Below are positions 45,316 through 52,884 of a DNA stretch of 52,884 nucleotides, piece by piece; position 1 is the first letter of the stretch, and each line of letters starts with the position of its first letter. The stretch covers positions 1 through 52,884 of the forward strand of contig WHSO01000017.1 in assembly GCA_009380075.1 (NCBI GenBank), in the 5' to 3' direction. The notes under the pieces are model-generated. The model ran no database searches. It had not been told where the DNA came from and saw nothing but the letters and a program-made list of their open reading frames with translations. Both the position numbers and the translations under genes were made by a program. The stretch comes from Alphaproteobacteria bacterium. GTDB lineage: Bacteria; Pseudomonadota; Alphaproteobacteria; SMXQ01.

Positions 45316-45978
45316 TCAAAGGGCGTCGCCGGCGGCGTTCGGGCGCGCCTTCTGCTGGCGCATGAACGGCGAGAAATGGGGCCCTTCATAGGCCATGAGG
45401 ATGTACCCGTTCCCGGTGGTGAACCCCTTGATCTCCAGCAGGATGCTGCCGATGTAGTTAGTGGTCCAGTACGACGCCCAGTTGCCGCAGCCCGTGACGC
45501 GGAGGCAGAGGTAGAACTCGTCCGCCTTCTTACGGACTTTCCGGCCGCTGTATTCGTAGAATTTCGGCGTCCCGTATCGCCGCGCCAGGGAAGACTTCAT
45601 CTCGTTGTATCGGGCTTTCCCGCGGGAACCGAATTTGTCGTTCTTGAAGGTGGCCGACGACCAGATGACCTTCTGCAGCCCGTATCGGGTGGTCACGACG
45701 AGCGATATCAGGCTCGTATCCTTGATGGTGCCCGGCGTGTTTGTCACCCTCAGCAATTGCCCGCCGCCGACCTTGAGCGGCCGCCGTGACGTGATGGTGA
45801 CGCCGTTCCGGATCAGGTCCTTTTCATGCCAGCCCCAGATGAGGCCCAGCGGCGCCTGAATCTGTGTCCCGCCTTGCGCATGGGCGGCGCCGGCGAAAAC
45901 GACAAGCGCGAGTAGTACAAAGGCCGTGACAACGACCGACGCCCCGCACGCTGAATGCCCGATGGGTCGCGTGACCAT
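45316..45978 (-). CDS. Unrecognised secreted protein
   Basis: A 220-aa predicted exported protein. ATG 45978 has GGAGGG about 7 bp upstream and starts a signal peptide (VVVTAFVLLALVVFAGAAHAQ). The mature part begins GGTQIQAPLGLIWGWHEKDLIRNGVTI and contains KSSLARRYGTPKFYEYSGRKVRKKADEFYLCLRVTGCGNW, with two cysteines that may pair. I recognise no domain. It lies 136 bp downstream of the A-T-TE gene on the same strand; linkage is uncertain. Confidence 0.7.
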   Translation of the reverse strand: MVTRPIGHSACGASVVVTAFVLLALVVFAGAAHAQGGTQIQAPLGLIWGWHEKDLIRNGVTITSRRPLKVGGGQLLRVTNTPGTIKDTSLISLVVTTRYGLQKVIWSSATFKNDKFGSRGKARYNEMKSSLARRYGTPKFYEYSGRKVRKKADEFYLCLRVTGCGNWASYWTTNYIGSILLEIKGFTTGNGYILMAYEGPHFSPFMRQQKARPNAAGDAL

Positions 45979-46113
45979 GGTGCTGCCCTCCCCCGCTGCT
46001 CGGCGGTATTGCACCACGATTATCGAAAAATGGAACGGAAAAGTACGGCCCGCTCGGTCAGAACATGTTCATGGCCATGAACGGGTCCTATGCCGGTCAT
46101 TCCACCGGCACCG

Positions 46114-48783
46114 TCACGCGACGCCGGCGCCCACCCGCCGGTCGGCGTTCGGCCAGGTGTATGTCGCGCGCGCCTTTTCCAGGGCATCCGCCAGTTCTGC
46201 CGCGACGGTGCGGACGTGGGGCTGGCGCATGATTTCGTTGTGGCCTCCCGGAAGCGGGCGGATGTCGAGGTGACCCCTGATCAGCTGCTTCCACCCGTCG
46301 TGCGCGTCGGTATGGGTCCAGGTGAAGAGCTCGCATTTGAACAGCGTCGCGTCGCCATCGAACGGCTGGGGCTGGTAATTGCTGCGCCGGACCATGTCGG
46401 TGGCGGGCTCAACCCGGTACATAAACCGCGGCAGCGGCTTCCCCCGCGACTTGTAGAAATTCCAGGCGGCGGAGTAGCACTCGAAACGCACGCGCAGAAA
46501 GATCAGCTCCGCGAGGTTCTGGACACGCAGCCAAAGATAGCCAGGCAATTGGCCAGGAGGTATCGACTTGATCCGCTCCAGGTGACGGGCGAGCCAATCA
46601 CGTTTCCCGATCTTGCGTTGGCCATAGCCGCTGTAGGTGTCGAACAGGCCCAGAAAGGCCACCTCCTGCTCGGCCGCCTGAAGCTGTTGGGCCATGAGGT
46701 AGGCGACGCGCCCGCCCATGGAGTGGCCGCCGATGTAGTACGGCCCCTCCGGCTGCACCTTGCGGATTTCCTTGACGTAATGTGCGGCCATGTCGTCGAT
46801 GCGGACGAAGGGTTCCTCCTCGCCGTCGATGCCGCGGGCCTGGATGCCGTAGAACGGCTGGTTTTCGCCGAGGAAGCGTGACAGTTCCCGATAGCTCAAC
46901 ACCTGGCCGTAGCCGTCGTGGACACAGAAGAAGGGCGGAAGGTCCCCCCTCGTCTGGATCGGGACGATGCAGGACGAGGGTACGACCGCTTCGAGGAGTT
47001 CTGCCATCTTGGCCACGGTGTTGGCCTCGAACAGGACCGAACGGGGCAGGCGCCGCCCGAATTCCTTCTCCACGCGCAGGAACAGTTCCACGGCCTGCAG
47101 GGAATCGCCGCCGAGCACGAAGAAATCCTCGTTGAGGCCGACCCTTTCGAGCCTCAGGGTCTCCTGCCAGAGGCGCTGCAGTTTCGCTTCCAGCGCCGCC
47201 GCCGGCCGGTCGTCCTCGATGGGCTCCAGCCGGGCGACGGCGGAGTCGATGACCAGGTCGAAGGCTTCGGCCAGCTTGCGCCGCTCGAACTTTCCGGTCG
47301 GGCCTTTGGGAATTTCGTCAACGATCACGAACCGGCGCGGGAGCTTGAAGGCGGCGAGCCGCCGGCGGAGGAAATTCGTCAGAATTTCATCGGTGAGTTT
47401 GGCGCCTTTCACCGGCACTACGGCGGCCGCCACATCCTGGCCGAGCGTCGCATGGGGCACCGGGAAGGTGACGGCAGCGGCAACGTCCGGGTGCTGCAGC
47501 AACGCATCATCGACCTCCGACGGCGTGATCTTCTCGCCGCCGCGATTGATGATGTCCTTGATGCGTCCCGTCAGCGTCAGGTAGCCGTCCTCGTCGAACA
47601 CGCCTTCGTCGCCGGTACGGTACCAGCCGTCGACGAAGCACCGCGCGTTGGCCGCCGGGTCGTTCTCGTAGCCGGAAAAGACTTCCACTTTCCGTACCAC
47701 CACCTCGCCGCGTTCCCCCGGCGGCAGGACTCGGTCGTCGGGCCCGAGGATCGCCACCTCGTTGCGGTCGGGAATCCCCACGGTCCCCGGCCGATGAACG
47801 GTGGGCGGCAGGGGGGTGGCCGAGATGCGCCCCGTTTCCGTGCTCGAATAGGTCTCGATCACGGGAGCGCGGAAAAGCGCTTCGAGTTCTTCGGTGATCC
47901 GCGCGGCGAGGGCGCCGGACCCGGTCCGGATGAAACGCAACCGCGCGCTCTTGGTGGCGTCGGCGTGGCTCGGCGCCGCCGCGCAGATCGTGTGATGAAA
48001 CGTATAGATGGCGGCGTACCAGGTGGGCGCGAGGGTGACGAGCGCGCCGAAGAACGCCGGGACCGAGAACTCCGGCAGAAAGGCAATGCTGCCCCGGGAA
48101 TAAAGCGTCGCGCCGAGCACCGAATAGAGCCCGTTGGCGTGGAACAGCGGCATCAGGCTCAGGCAGCGATCCGCCGCGGTCAGCTCCACCCCGCGGGCCG
48201 CTCGGACGAACTTGGTCGAGTACTGCCGGTGGGTCACGGAGACCACCTTGCTGTGGGACGTGGTGCCCGACGTGGCCAAGACCAGGGCGAGGTCGTCGGC
48301 CTGCGCCGCGCCCGGCCGCGAGGCCGTTACCGGTTCGGCGGTCGCCCGGATGTCGATCGTTCCGGCGACGCCATCTTCCACATGATCGACTTCAAGAATC
48401 GGCAACCCGATCATCCGGGCCGCCGCGCGAACGGGGCTGTCCATCGCCGCGTCGACGGCGACCGCCTGCACCTTCAGGTCGCGCAGGTAGATGGCGAACT
48501 CGCCAACCGAGAGCGCCGGGTTCATCGGCACCGCCGCCGCGCAACCCATTATTCCCGTCACGAGGGTCGCCGTGGCCGGGCCATTGGGACCGACGATCGC
48601 AATACGGTCGCCGCGGCCGAAGCCGGCGGCGTTGAGCCGTTCCTGGATCCGGTCGATCTGACCCGCCAGGGCGCGGTAGGTGAGGGGGGCCTGGCCGTCC
48701 ACGACCAGGGCCGGGGAATCCGGCGTTGCGGCGGCATGCCGGCGCACGACGTCGCCGATCGTTTCGGTAACCGATGTGTCCAA
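46114..48783 (-). CDS. A-T-TE synthetase, paralogue 1
   Basis: An 889-aa, three-domain enzyme. The adenylation domain (about 10-525) has LATSGTTSHSK, ETYSSTETGRIS, GWYRTGDEGVFDEDGYLTLTGRIKDIINRGGEKI and GPTGKFERRK. It resembles oxalate/acyl-CoA-ligase-type domains more than amino-acid ones. The carrier domain holds LGGDSLQAVEL with phosphopantetheine Ser561. The thioesterase has GHSMGG (Ser688), LFDTY (Asp715) and GGHNEIM (His848). The A-T-TE layout is that of atromentin/ralfuranone-type synthetases that dimerise aryl-pyruvates; the substrate here is unknown. No separate phosphopantetheinyl transferase is in the window. Confidence 0.88.
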   Translation of the reverse strand: MDTSVTETIGDVVRRHAAATPDSPALVVDGQAPLTYRALAGQIDRIQERLNAAGFGRGDRIAIVGPNGPATATLVTGIMGCAAAVPMNPALSVGEFAIYLRDLKVQAVAVDAAMDSPVRAAARMIGLPILEVDHVEDGVAGTIDIRATAEPVTASRPGAAQADDLALVLATSGTTSHSKVVSVTHRQYSTKFVRAARGVELTAADRCLSLMPLFHANGLYSVLGATLYSRGSIAFLPEFSVPAFFGALVTLAPTWYAAIYTFHHTICAAAPSHADATKSARLRFIRTGSGALAARITEELEALFRAPVIETYSSTETGRISATPLPPTVHRPGTVGIPDRNEVAILGPDDRVLPPGERGEVVVRKVEVFSGYENDPAANARCFVDGWYRTGDEGVFDEDGYLTLTGRIKDIINRGGEKITPSEVDDALLQHPDVAAAVTFPVPHATLGQDVAAAVVPVKGAKLTDEILTNFLRRRLAAFKLPRRFVIVDEIPKGPTGKFERRKLAEAFDLVIDSAVARLEPIEDDRPAAALEAKLQRLWQETLRLERVGLNEDFFVLGGDSLQAVELFLRVEKEFGRRLPRSVLFEANTVAKMAELLEAVVPSSCIVPIQTRGDLPPFFCVHDGYGQVLSYRELSRFLGENQPFYGIQARGIDGEEEPFVRIDDMAAHYVKEIRKVQPEGPYYIGGHSMGGRVAYLMAQQLQAAEQEVAFLGLFDTYSGYGQRKIGKRDWLARHLERIKSIPPGQLPGYLWLRVQNLAELIFLRVRFECYSAAWNFYKSRGKPLPRFMYRVEPATDMVRRSNYQPQPFDGDATLFKCELFTWTHTDAHDGWKQLIRGHLDIRPLPGGHNEIMRQPHVRTVAAELADALEKARATYTWPNADRRVGAGVA

Positions 48784-48881
48784 GGTGACTGAGCCCCTCG
48801 TGGAAAAAACGCTGCCATCAAAGACGCGAACCGGTTACCAATTCGTGAGCCAGTTACGCCTTCATACGGTTCATGGTTATT

Positions 48882-48911
48882 ACTATGTTAATGTCGTAAG
48901 AACATCATCAA
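48882..48911 (-). promoter_or_regulatory. Possible promoter of paralogue 1
   Basis: On the minus strand, TTGATG (48911-48906), 18-base spacer, CATAGT (48887-48882), inside an AT-rich stretch about 100 bp before the start codon. Both hexamers match sigma-70 consensus only partly. Confidence 0.3.
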
Positions 48912-49049
48912 CGTTCCATCCAACACACACAGGGATGTGGGGGGCTGTTCCGTCGTTCGGACGTTGAAAGGGGAACGGCTACCGGATGCGGCATCAATTC
49001 GTCATTCTGCACTGGCTGCCTCTCCCCAAGCGATCAGGCGAGCGGCGTG

Positions 49050-49203
49050 TATTAACCTTCCCGGACCAAAGAAAACGCCGTCGCGTGTGAACGTGACGAT
49101 CCCATGCCGAACGCGGGTCGAAGGGCCGGCTCCCGCCCGCGGGAACTCCCGCCCCGCCGGGTCAGGGCATGCCGGCAGTCGGGACCGGGGCGTAGGCTGG
49201 TGT
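49050..49203. repeat. Duplicated intergenic segment, copy A
   Basis: The spacer between paralogues 2 and 1 holds a segment (TTAACC...CGGACCAAAGAAAACGCC...GGGAACTCCCG...GGGTCAG-GCATGCCG) that recurs with substitutions and small gaps at about 52188-52325, between paralogues 3 and 2. The GGGAACTCCC is itself near-palindromic. Together with 48784-49049 it fills the 433-bp gap. Confidence 0.8.
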
Positions 49204-49216
49204 TCCACTGGTGCCG

Positions 49217-51991
49217 CTATGAGGCGTACCTTCCGGCATTTATTCGCATCGCGTAGGCGGCGCGCGCCTTGTCGATCTCATCGGCCAGTTCCACCGCGAC
49301 GGTGCGGACGTGGGGCTGGTTCATGATTTCGTGGTGAGTTCCCGGAATCGGCCGGATCTCGAGCCTGCCCCGGACCAGCTTGTACCACCCATCGTGCGCG
49401 TCGCTATGGGTCCGGGCGGAGAGTTCGGCCTTGAACAGCGTCGCGTCGCCGTCGTAGGGCTGCACCCGGTAGGCGCGTCGGATCATGTCGTTGGCCGGCT
49501 CCACCCGGCGCAGGAGGCGCGGCAGCGGCTTTCCCCGCGACTTGCAGAATTTCCAGGCGGCGGAGTAGCACTCGAGACGCAGGCGCAGATAGATCGCCCC
49601 CGCGATGTTCTGGACGCGCAGCCACAGGTAACCAGGCACCCGGCTCGCCGGCAGCGCTTTGAGCCGTTCCGAGTGATGGCGGAGCCAGTCGCGGAACGAG
49701 ACTTTTTGTTGGCCGGCGCGGCTGTAGGTGTCGAACAGGGCCAGAAAGGCGATTTCTTCACCGGCCGTAACCAGTTGCTGGGCCATGACGTAGGCGACGC
49801 GCCCGCCGAAGGAGTGGCCGCCGATGTAATACGGCCCCTCCGGCTGCACCTTGCGAACCTCGTGGACGTAATGCGCGGCCATGTCCTCGATGCGGACGAA
49901 GGGCTCCTCCTCGCCATCGATGCCGCGGGCCTGGATGCCGTAGAACGGCTGGTTTTCGCCGAGAAGGAGCGACAGGTCCCGGTAGTTCAACACCTGGCCG
50001 AAGCCGTCGTGGACACAGAAGAAGGGCGGAAGGTCTCCCGTCGTCTGGATCGGGACGATGCAGGATGAAGGCACGGCCGCTTCGATGCGCTCCGCCATCT
50101 TGGCCACGGTGCCGGCCTCGAACAGGACCGATCGCGGCAGGCGCCGCCCGAATTCCTTCTCGACGCGCAGGAACAGTTCCACCGCCTGCAGGGAATCGCC
50201 GCCCAGGGTAAAGAAATCCTCGTGCAGGCCGACCCGGTCGAGCCTCAGGGTCTCCTGCCAGAGGCGCTGCAGTTTCGCTTCCAGCGCCGTTGCCGGCCGG
50301 TCATCCTCGGTGGGCTCCGGCCGGGCGGCGGCGGAGTCGGTGACCAGGCCGAACTGCTCCGCCAGGCCCTGGCGGGATACCTTGCCCGTCGGCCCCCTGG
50401 GAATTTCGTCGACGATTACGAACCGGCGCGGGACCTTGAACGGCGCAAGCCGCCCGCGCAGGAAACGGGTCAGGGTTTCGTCGGTCATCTCCGCGCCCTT
50501 CTCGGGCACCACCGCCGCCGCCACCTCCTGCCCGAGTGTCAGGTGCGGCACCGGGAAGGTCACGGCCGTGGCCACATCGGGATGCGCCATCAGGGCGGCG
50601 TCGACCTCCGACGGCGTGATCTTCTCGCCGCCCCGGTTGATGATGTCCTTGATGCGCCCCGAGAGTGTCAGGTAGCCCTCATCGTCGAAGAAACCTTCGT
50701 CGCCGGTGCGGAACCAGCCGTCGTGGAAGGCCAGGGAGTTCGCGACGGGATCGTTCTCATAGCCGGTGAAATTGTCCGATGTGTCGACCACCACTTCGCC
50801 GCGTTTCCCCGTCGGCAGGAATTGCCAGTCGGGGCCGACGATCGCGACCTTGGCCGCGACCGGAAGGCCCACCGTTCCGCGCTTGCGCTTGCGCGGGGGC
50901 ATCGGATTGGTGCAGATGCGCCCCACTTCCGTGCAGGAATAGCCTTCGATCACCGGCTTCTTGAAGATGGACTCGAGCTGATCGGCGATCTTGGACTCGA
51001 GGTGACCGGACCCGGTGCGGATGAAACGCAGGTTCGATTTCCCGATCTCGGGCAGATGATCCCGCGCCACTGCGCAGATGGTGTGATGGAAGGTATAGCT
51101 GCCCGTGTACCAGGTCGGTTCCATGGTCGCGAGCAGCCGGAAGAACGCCTCCGCCGAAAACTCGGCCAGTGTGACCATGCTGCCGCCCGAATACAGCGTG
51201 GCGCCGAGCGCGGTATGGAGCCCGTGCCCGTGAAACAGGGGCATCAGGTTCAGGCAGCGGTCGGTCGTTGTCAGGTCGAAAGTGCCTGCATTGCGCCTGA
51301 ACTTGATCGAAAGCTGGCGCTGGGTCGCGGGGACGGTCTTGCTGTGCGACGTGGTGCCCGAGGTCAGCAGTACCATCGCGACGTCATCAAGTTGCGTTGG
51401 ACCCGGTCGGGCTGCGGTGCGGGTACCGGACGCCGGAAGAATATCGATCAAGCCGGCAACGTCGCTGTCGAGGTATTCGACCTCGATCAGTGAAAGGCCG
51501 ACTTGCCTGGCCGCTTCGCGGGCCGGCGTCTTCCAGCCGGAACGGACGGCGACCGCCTGCACCTTCAGGTCGCGCAGGTAGATGGCGAATTCACCGACCG
51601 ACAGCGTCGGATTCATCGGTACCGCCGCCGCGCAACCCCAGATGCCGGCGACAAGCGTTCCGAGCGGGGGCCCGTTGGGCGCAACGATGGCGATGCGGTC
51701 GCCGCGGCCGAACCCCATGGCGTTCAGCTTTTGCTGGACGTTGTCCATCTGCCATACGAGGGCGGCGTATGTCAGGGGTTGCAAGCCTTCAGCGACAAAA
51801 GCCGGAGCCTCCGGTGCCCTGCGGGCGTGCCCGCGTATGACATCGGCAATGGTTTCCCTGGCCTCGATGTGCTCGGCGGACACGGTTCCGTCTTTCGGAC
51901 GTTGAAACACGGGAACGGCTGTCGGCTGCGGGTCAAGCCGTCGTGTGACCGCTTTTCCGGCATCGTGGTCATCTTGTTGGTTAATGCTCAT
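49217..51991 (-). CDS. A-T-TE synthetase, paralogue 2
   Basis: A 924-aa paralogue of the neighbouring enzyme, with the same order: adenylation (LLTSGTTSHSK, EGYSCTEVGRIC, GWFRTGDEGFFDDEGYLTLSGRIKDIINRGGEKI), carrier (LGGDSLQAVEL) and thioesterase (GHSFGG, LFDTYSRAG, GTHHEIM). It has an extra N-terminal stretch of about 45 residues (MSINQQDDHDAGKAVTRRL...VPVFQRPKDGTVSAEH). ATG 51991 has GAAAGG about 9 bp upstream; the frame is open to 52123 but without family similarity. The A-domain core differs from paralogue 1, e.g. NLMPLFHGHGLHTALG versus SLMPLFHANGLYSVLG, so substrates may differ. Confidence 0.88.
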   Translation of the reverse strand: MSINQQDDHDAGKAVTRRLDPQPTAVPVFQRPKDGTVSAEHIEARETIADVIRGHARRAPEAPAFVAEGLQPLTYAALVWQMDNVQQKLNAMGFGRGDRIAIVAPNGPPLGTLVAGIWGCAAAVPMNPTLSVGEFAIYLRDLKVQAVAVRSGWKTPAREAARQVGLSLIEVEYLDSDVAGLIDILPASGTRTAARPGPTQLDDVAMVLLTSGTTSHSKTVPATQRQLSIKFRRNAGTFDLTTTDRCLNLMPLFHGHGLHTALGATLYSGGSMVTLAEFSAEAFFRLLATMEPTWYTGSYTFHHTICAVARDHLPEIGKSNLRFIRTGSGHLESKIADQLESIFKKPVIEGYSCTEVGRICTNPMPPRKRKRGTVGLPVAAKVAIVGPDWQFLPTGKRGEVVVDTSDNFTGYENDPVANSLAFHDGWFRTGDEGFFDDEGYLTLSGRIKDIINRGGEKITPSEVDAALMAHPDVATAVTFPVPHLTLGQEVAAAVVPEKGAEMTDETLTRFLRGRLAPFKVPRRFVIVDEIPRGPTGKVSRQGLAEQFGLVTDSAAARPEPTEDDRPATALEAKLQRLWQETLRLDRVGLHEDFFTLGGDSLQAVELFLRVEKEFGRRLPRSVLFEAGTVAKMAERIEAAVPSSCIVPIQTTGDLPPFFCVHDGFGQVLNYRDLSLLLGENQPFYGIQARGIDGEEEPFVRIEDMAAHYVHEVRKVQPEGPYYIGGHSFGGRVAYVMAQQLVTAGEEIAFLALFDTYSRAGQQKVSFRDWLRHHSERLKALPASRVPGYLWLRVQNIAGAIYLRLRLECYSAAWKFCKSRGKPLPRLLRRVEPANDMIRRAYRVQPYDGDATLFKAELSARTHSDAHDGWYKLVRGRLEIRPIPGTHHEIMNQPHVRTVAVELADEIDKARAAYAMRINAGRYAS

Positions 51992-52187
51992 GTGACTAGC
52001 CTTTCCGCACGAATCACACACAATGGCGAAAGGCGACGGCTGCGGCGTCAGCTCGTCATTCTGCACTGGACATCTTCCCCAGGCGCCTGACCGAGTGTGC
52101 CAGAGCGATATTGACAACTTCAAGAACAGATATGCGTCCCGCGCGGGACGCTCAAGAAAAAGTGATTTAAATAGGTCGAGGAGGGCA

Positions 52188-52325
52188 TATTAACCATACC
52201 GGACGAAAGAAGACGCCGTCGCGTCCGAAAGTGAACGCACGTCGAAGGCCCGGCCTCCCGCCAGTGGGAACTCCCGCCGGGTCAGAGCATGCCGCCGGTC
52301 AGGATCGTGGCTTAAGCTAGCGTTT
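52188..52325. repeat. Duplicated intergenic segment, copy B
   Basis: Counterpart of 49050-49203: TTAACCATACCGGACGAAAGAAGACGCCGTCGC..., GGGAACTCCCGCCGGGTCAG and GCATGCCG recur in the same order. It includes TTAACCAT at 52190-52197. Its right end enters the 3' end of paralogue 3. It and the AT-rich 51992-52187 fill the 320-bp gap; the latter holds likely promoter DNA for paralogue 2 but no hexamer pair is convincing. Confidence 0.8.
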
Positions 52326-52884
52326 TCAACCGAGCCGTCATGCTGTTGAGTTTTCCGCGGCTGTTCCGCTCGCGAACGGCGGCGCGCGCCTTGTCGAGGG
52401 CGTCCGCCAGTTCCACCGCGACGGTGCGGACATGAGGCTGGTTCATGATCTCGTGGTGAGTTCCCGGAACCGGCCGGATCTCGATCCGGCCCCGGACCAG
52501 CTTGTACCACCCGTCGTGCGCGTCGCTATGGGTCCGGGCGGAGCGCTCCGCCTTGAACAGCGTCGCGTCGCCGTCGTAGGGCTGCGCCCGGTAGGCGCGC
52601 CGGATCATGTCGTTGGCCGGCTCCACCCGGCGCAGGAATCGCGGCAGCGGCTTCCCCCCTGACGTGTAGAAATGCCAGGCGGCGGAGTAGCCCTTGAGAC
52701 GCAGGCGCTCATAGACCGCCTCGGCGATGTTGTGGACGCGCAGCCCTATATAGGCGGGCCACCGACCCGGAGGTAACGACTTCATCTGCTGCAGGTGACG
52801 GGCGAACCAGTCGCGTGTCTCGACCCTCATCCGCCCATGGGAGCAGTAGGTGTCGAACAGGGCCAGAAAGGCGATTTCTTCACC
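52312..52884 (-). CDS. A-T-TE synthetase, paralogue 3 (only the C-terminal thioesterase part in window)
   Basis: The frame is open to the right edge (GEEIAFLALFDTYCSHGRMRVETRDWF), continuous with the thioesterase region of paralogues 1 and 2: DWFARHLQQMKSLPPGRWPAYIGLRV, RRVEPANDMIRRAYRAQPYDGDATLFKAE and PGTHHEIMNQPHVRT with the catalytic His. 190 residues are visible, and the rest lies outside. It is closest to paralogue 2 by eye. The C-terminus is longer and different (RNSRGKLNSMTARLKTLA). Confidence 0.9.
   Translation of the reverse strand, partial: GEEIAFLALFDTYCSHGRMRVETRDWFARHLQQMKSLPPGRWPAYIGLRVHNIAEAVYERLRLKGYSAAWHFYTSGGKPLPRFLRRVEPANDMIRRAYRAQPYDGDATLFKAERSARTHSDAHDGWYKLVRGRIEIRPVPGTHHEIMNQPHVRTVAVELADALDKARAAVRERNSRGKLNSMTARLKTLA

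Noticed and set aside
48937-49326. Plus-strand ORF of 129 codons between the A-T-TE genes
   Set aside because: Covers the duplicated spacer and the antisense of the paralogue-2 end; no domain or start signal.

Overview
The window is a high-GC, tightly packed chromosomal segment of an alphaproteobacterium, probably from the Rhodospirillales. The evidence is lineage-typical core genes: DUF1013/TrcR, DUF1192, DUF1244, a COQ9/rpsU-divergent protein, split pntAA/pntAB/pntB, a large fused indolepyruvate oxidoreductase, and CtrA-type boxes (TTAA-N7-TTAA, TTAACCAT). No tRNA, rRNA or CRISPR array was seen.

Layout. 1-2836: the end of glcE, then glcF and a DUF1244 gene. 2876-10071 (minus): a fused indolepyruvate:ferredoxin oxidoreductase, two translationally coupled MFS exporters and nadA. 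10209-16961: sugar-nucleotide epimerase, TTT-type solute-binding protein, long-chain acyl-CoA ligase, M3 oligopeptidase and a secreted alpha/beta hydrolase. 17130-19969: the pntAA-pntAB-pntB proton-translocating transhydrogenase operon.

19970-26202 is an accessory island, visibly lower in GC than its flanks. It carries a three-domain protein (YprB-like DEDD exonuclease, DUF429 RNase H-like domain, P-loop nucleotide kinase). Next comes an adenylosuccinate-synthetase homologue whose P-loop reads GSEGKGK rather than GDEGKGK, the mark I associate with phage PurZ (2-aminoadenine, 'Z', nucleotide synthesis). A deoxynucleoside-kinase-like gene follows. That last gene is split by a complete IS1595-family element (23780-26040) with 23-bp perfect inverted repeats, an 8-bp target duplication and four small cargo ORFs. 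Removing the IS and one target copy restores one 201-codon reading frame. purZ also appears frameshifted near its 3' end, so the cassette looks like a decaying copy of a nucleotide-modification or defence module. This is the strongest candidate for an undescribed system here.

26292-35485: rpsU, def, COQ9-like, a GH17-GT2 membrane glucan-synthase-like protein, purK/purE, a CtrA-box-preceded diguanylate cyclase, a phosphofructokinase coupled to a TIGR02444 gene, and a DUF465/YdcH-type small protein. 35609-45098: TrcR-like regulator, DUF1192, a candidate sRNA, Hsp20, rpmE, an MsbA-like ABC exporter, an OmpA-MotA-MotB-like envelope operon with 26-bp tandem repeats in its first junction, suhB and efp. 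45316-52884 (minus): an unrecognised secreted protein and three tandem paralogues of adenylation-carrier-thioesterase (A-T-TE) enzymes. The third runs off the right edge, and their intergenic spacers are duplicated as well, so the array grew by local duplication.
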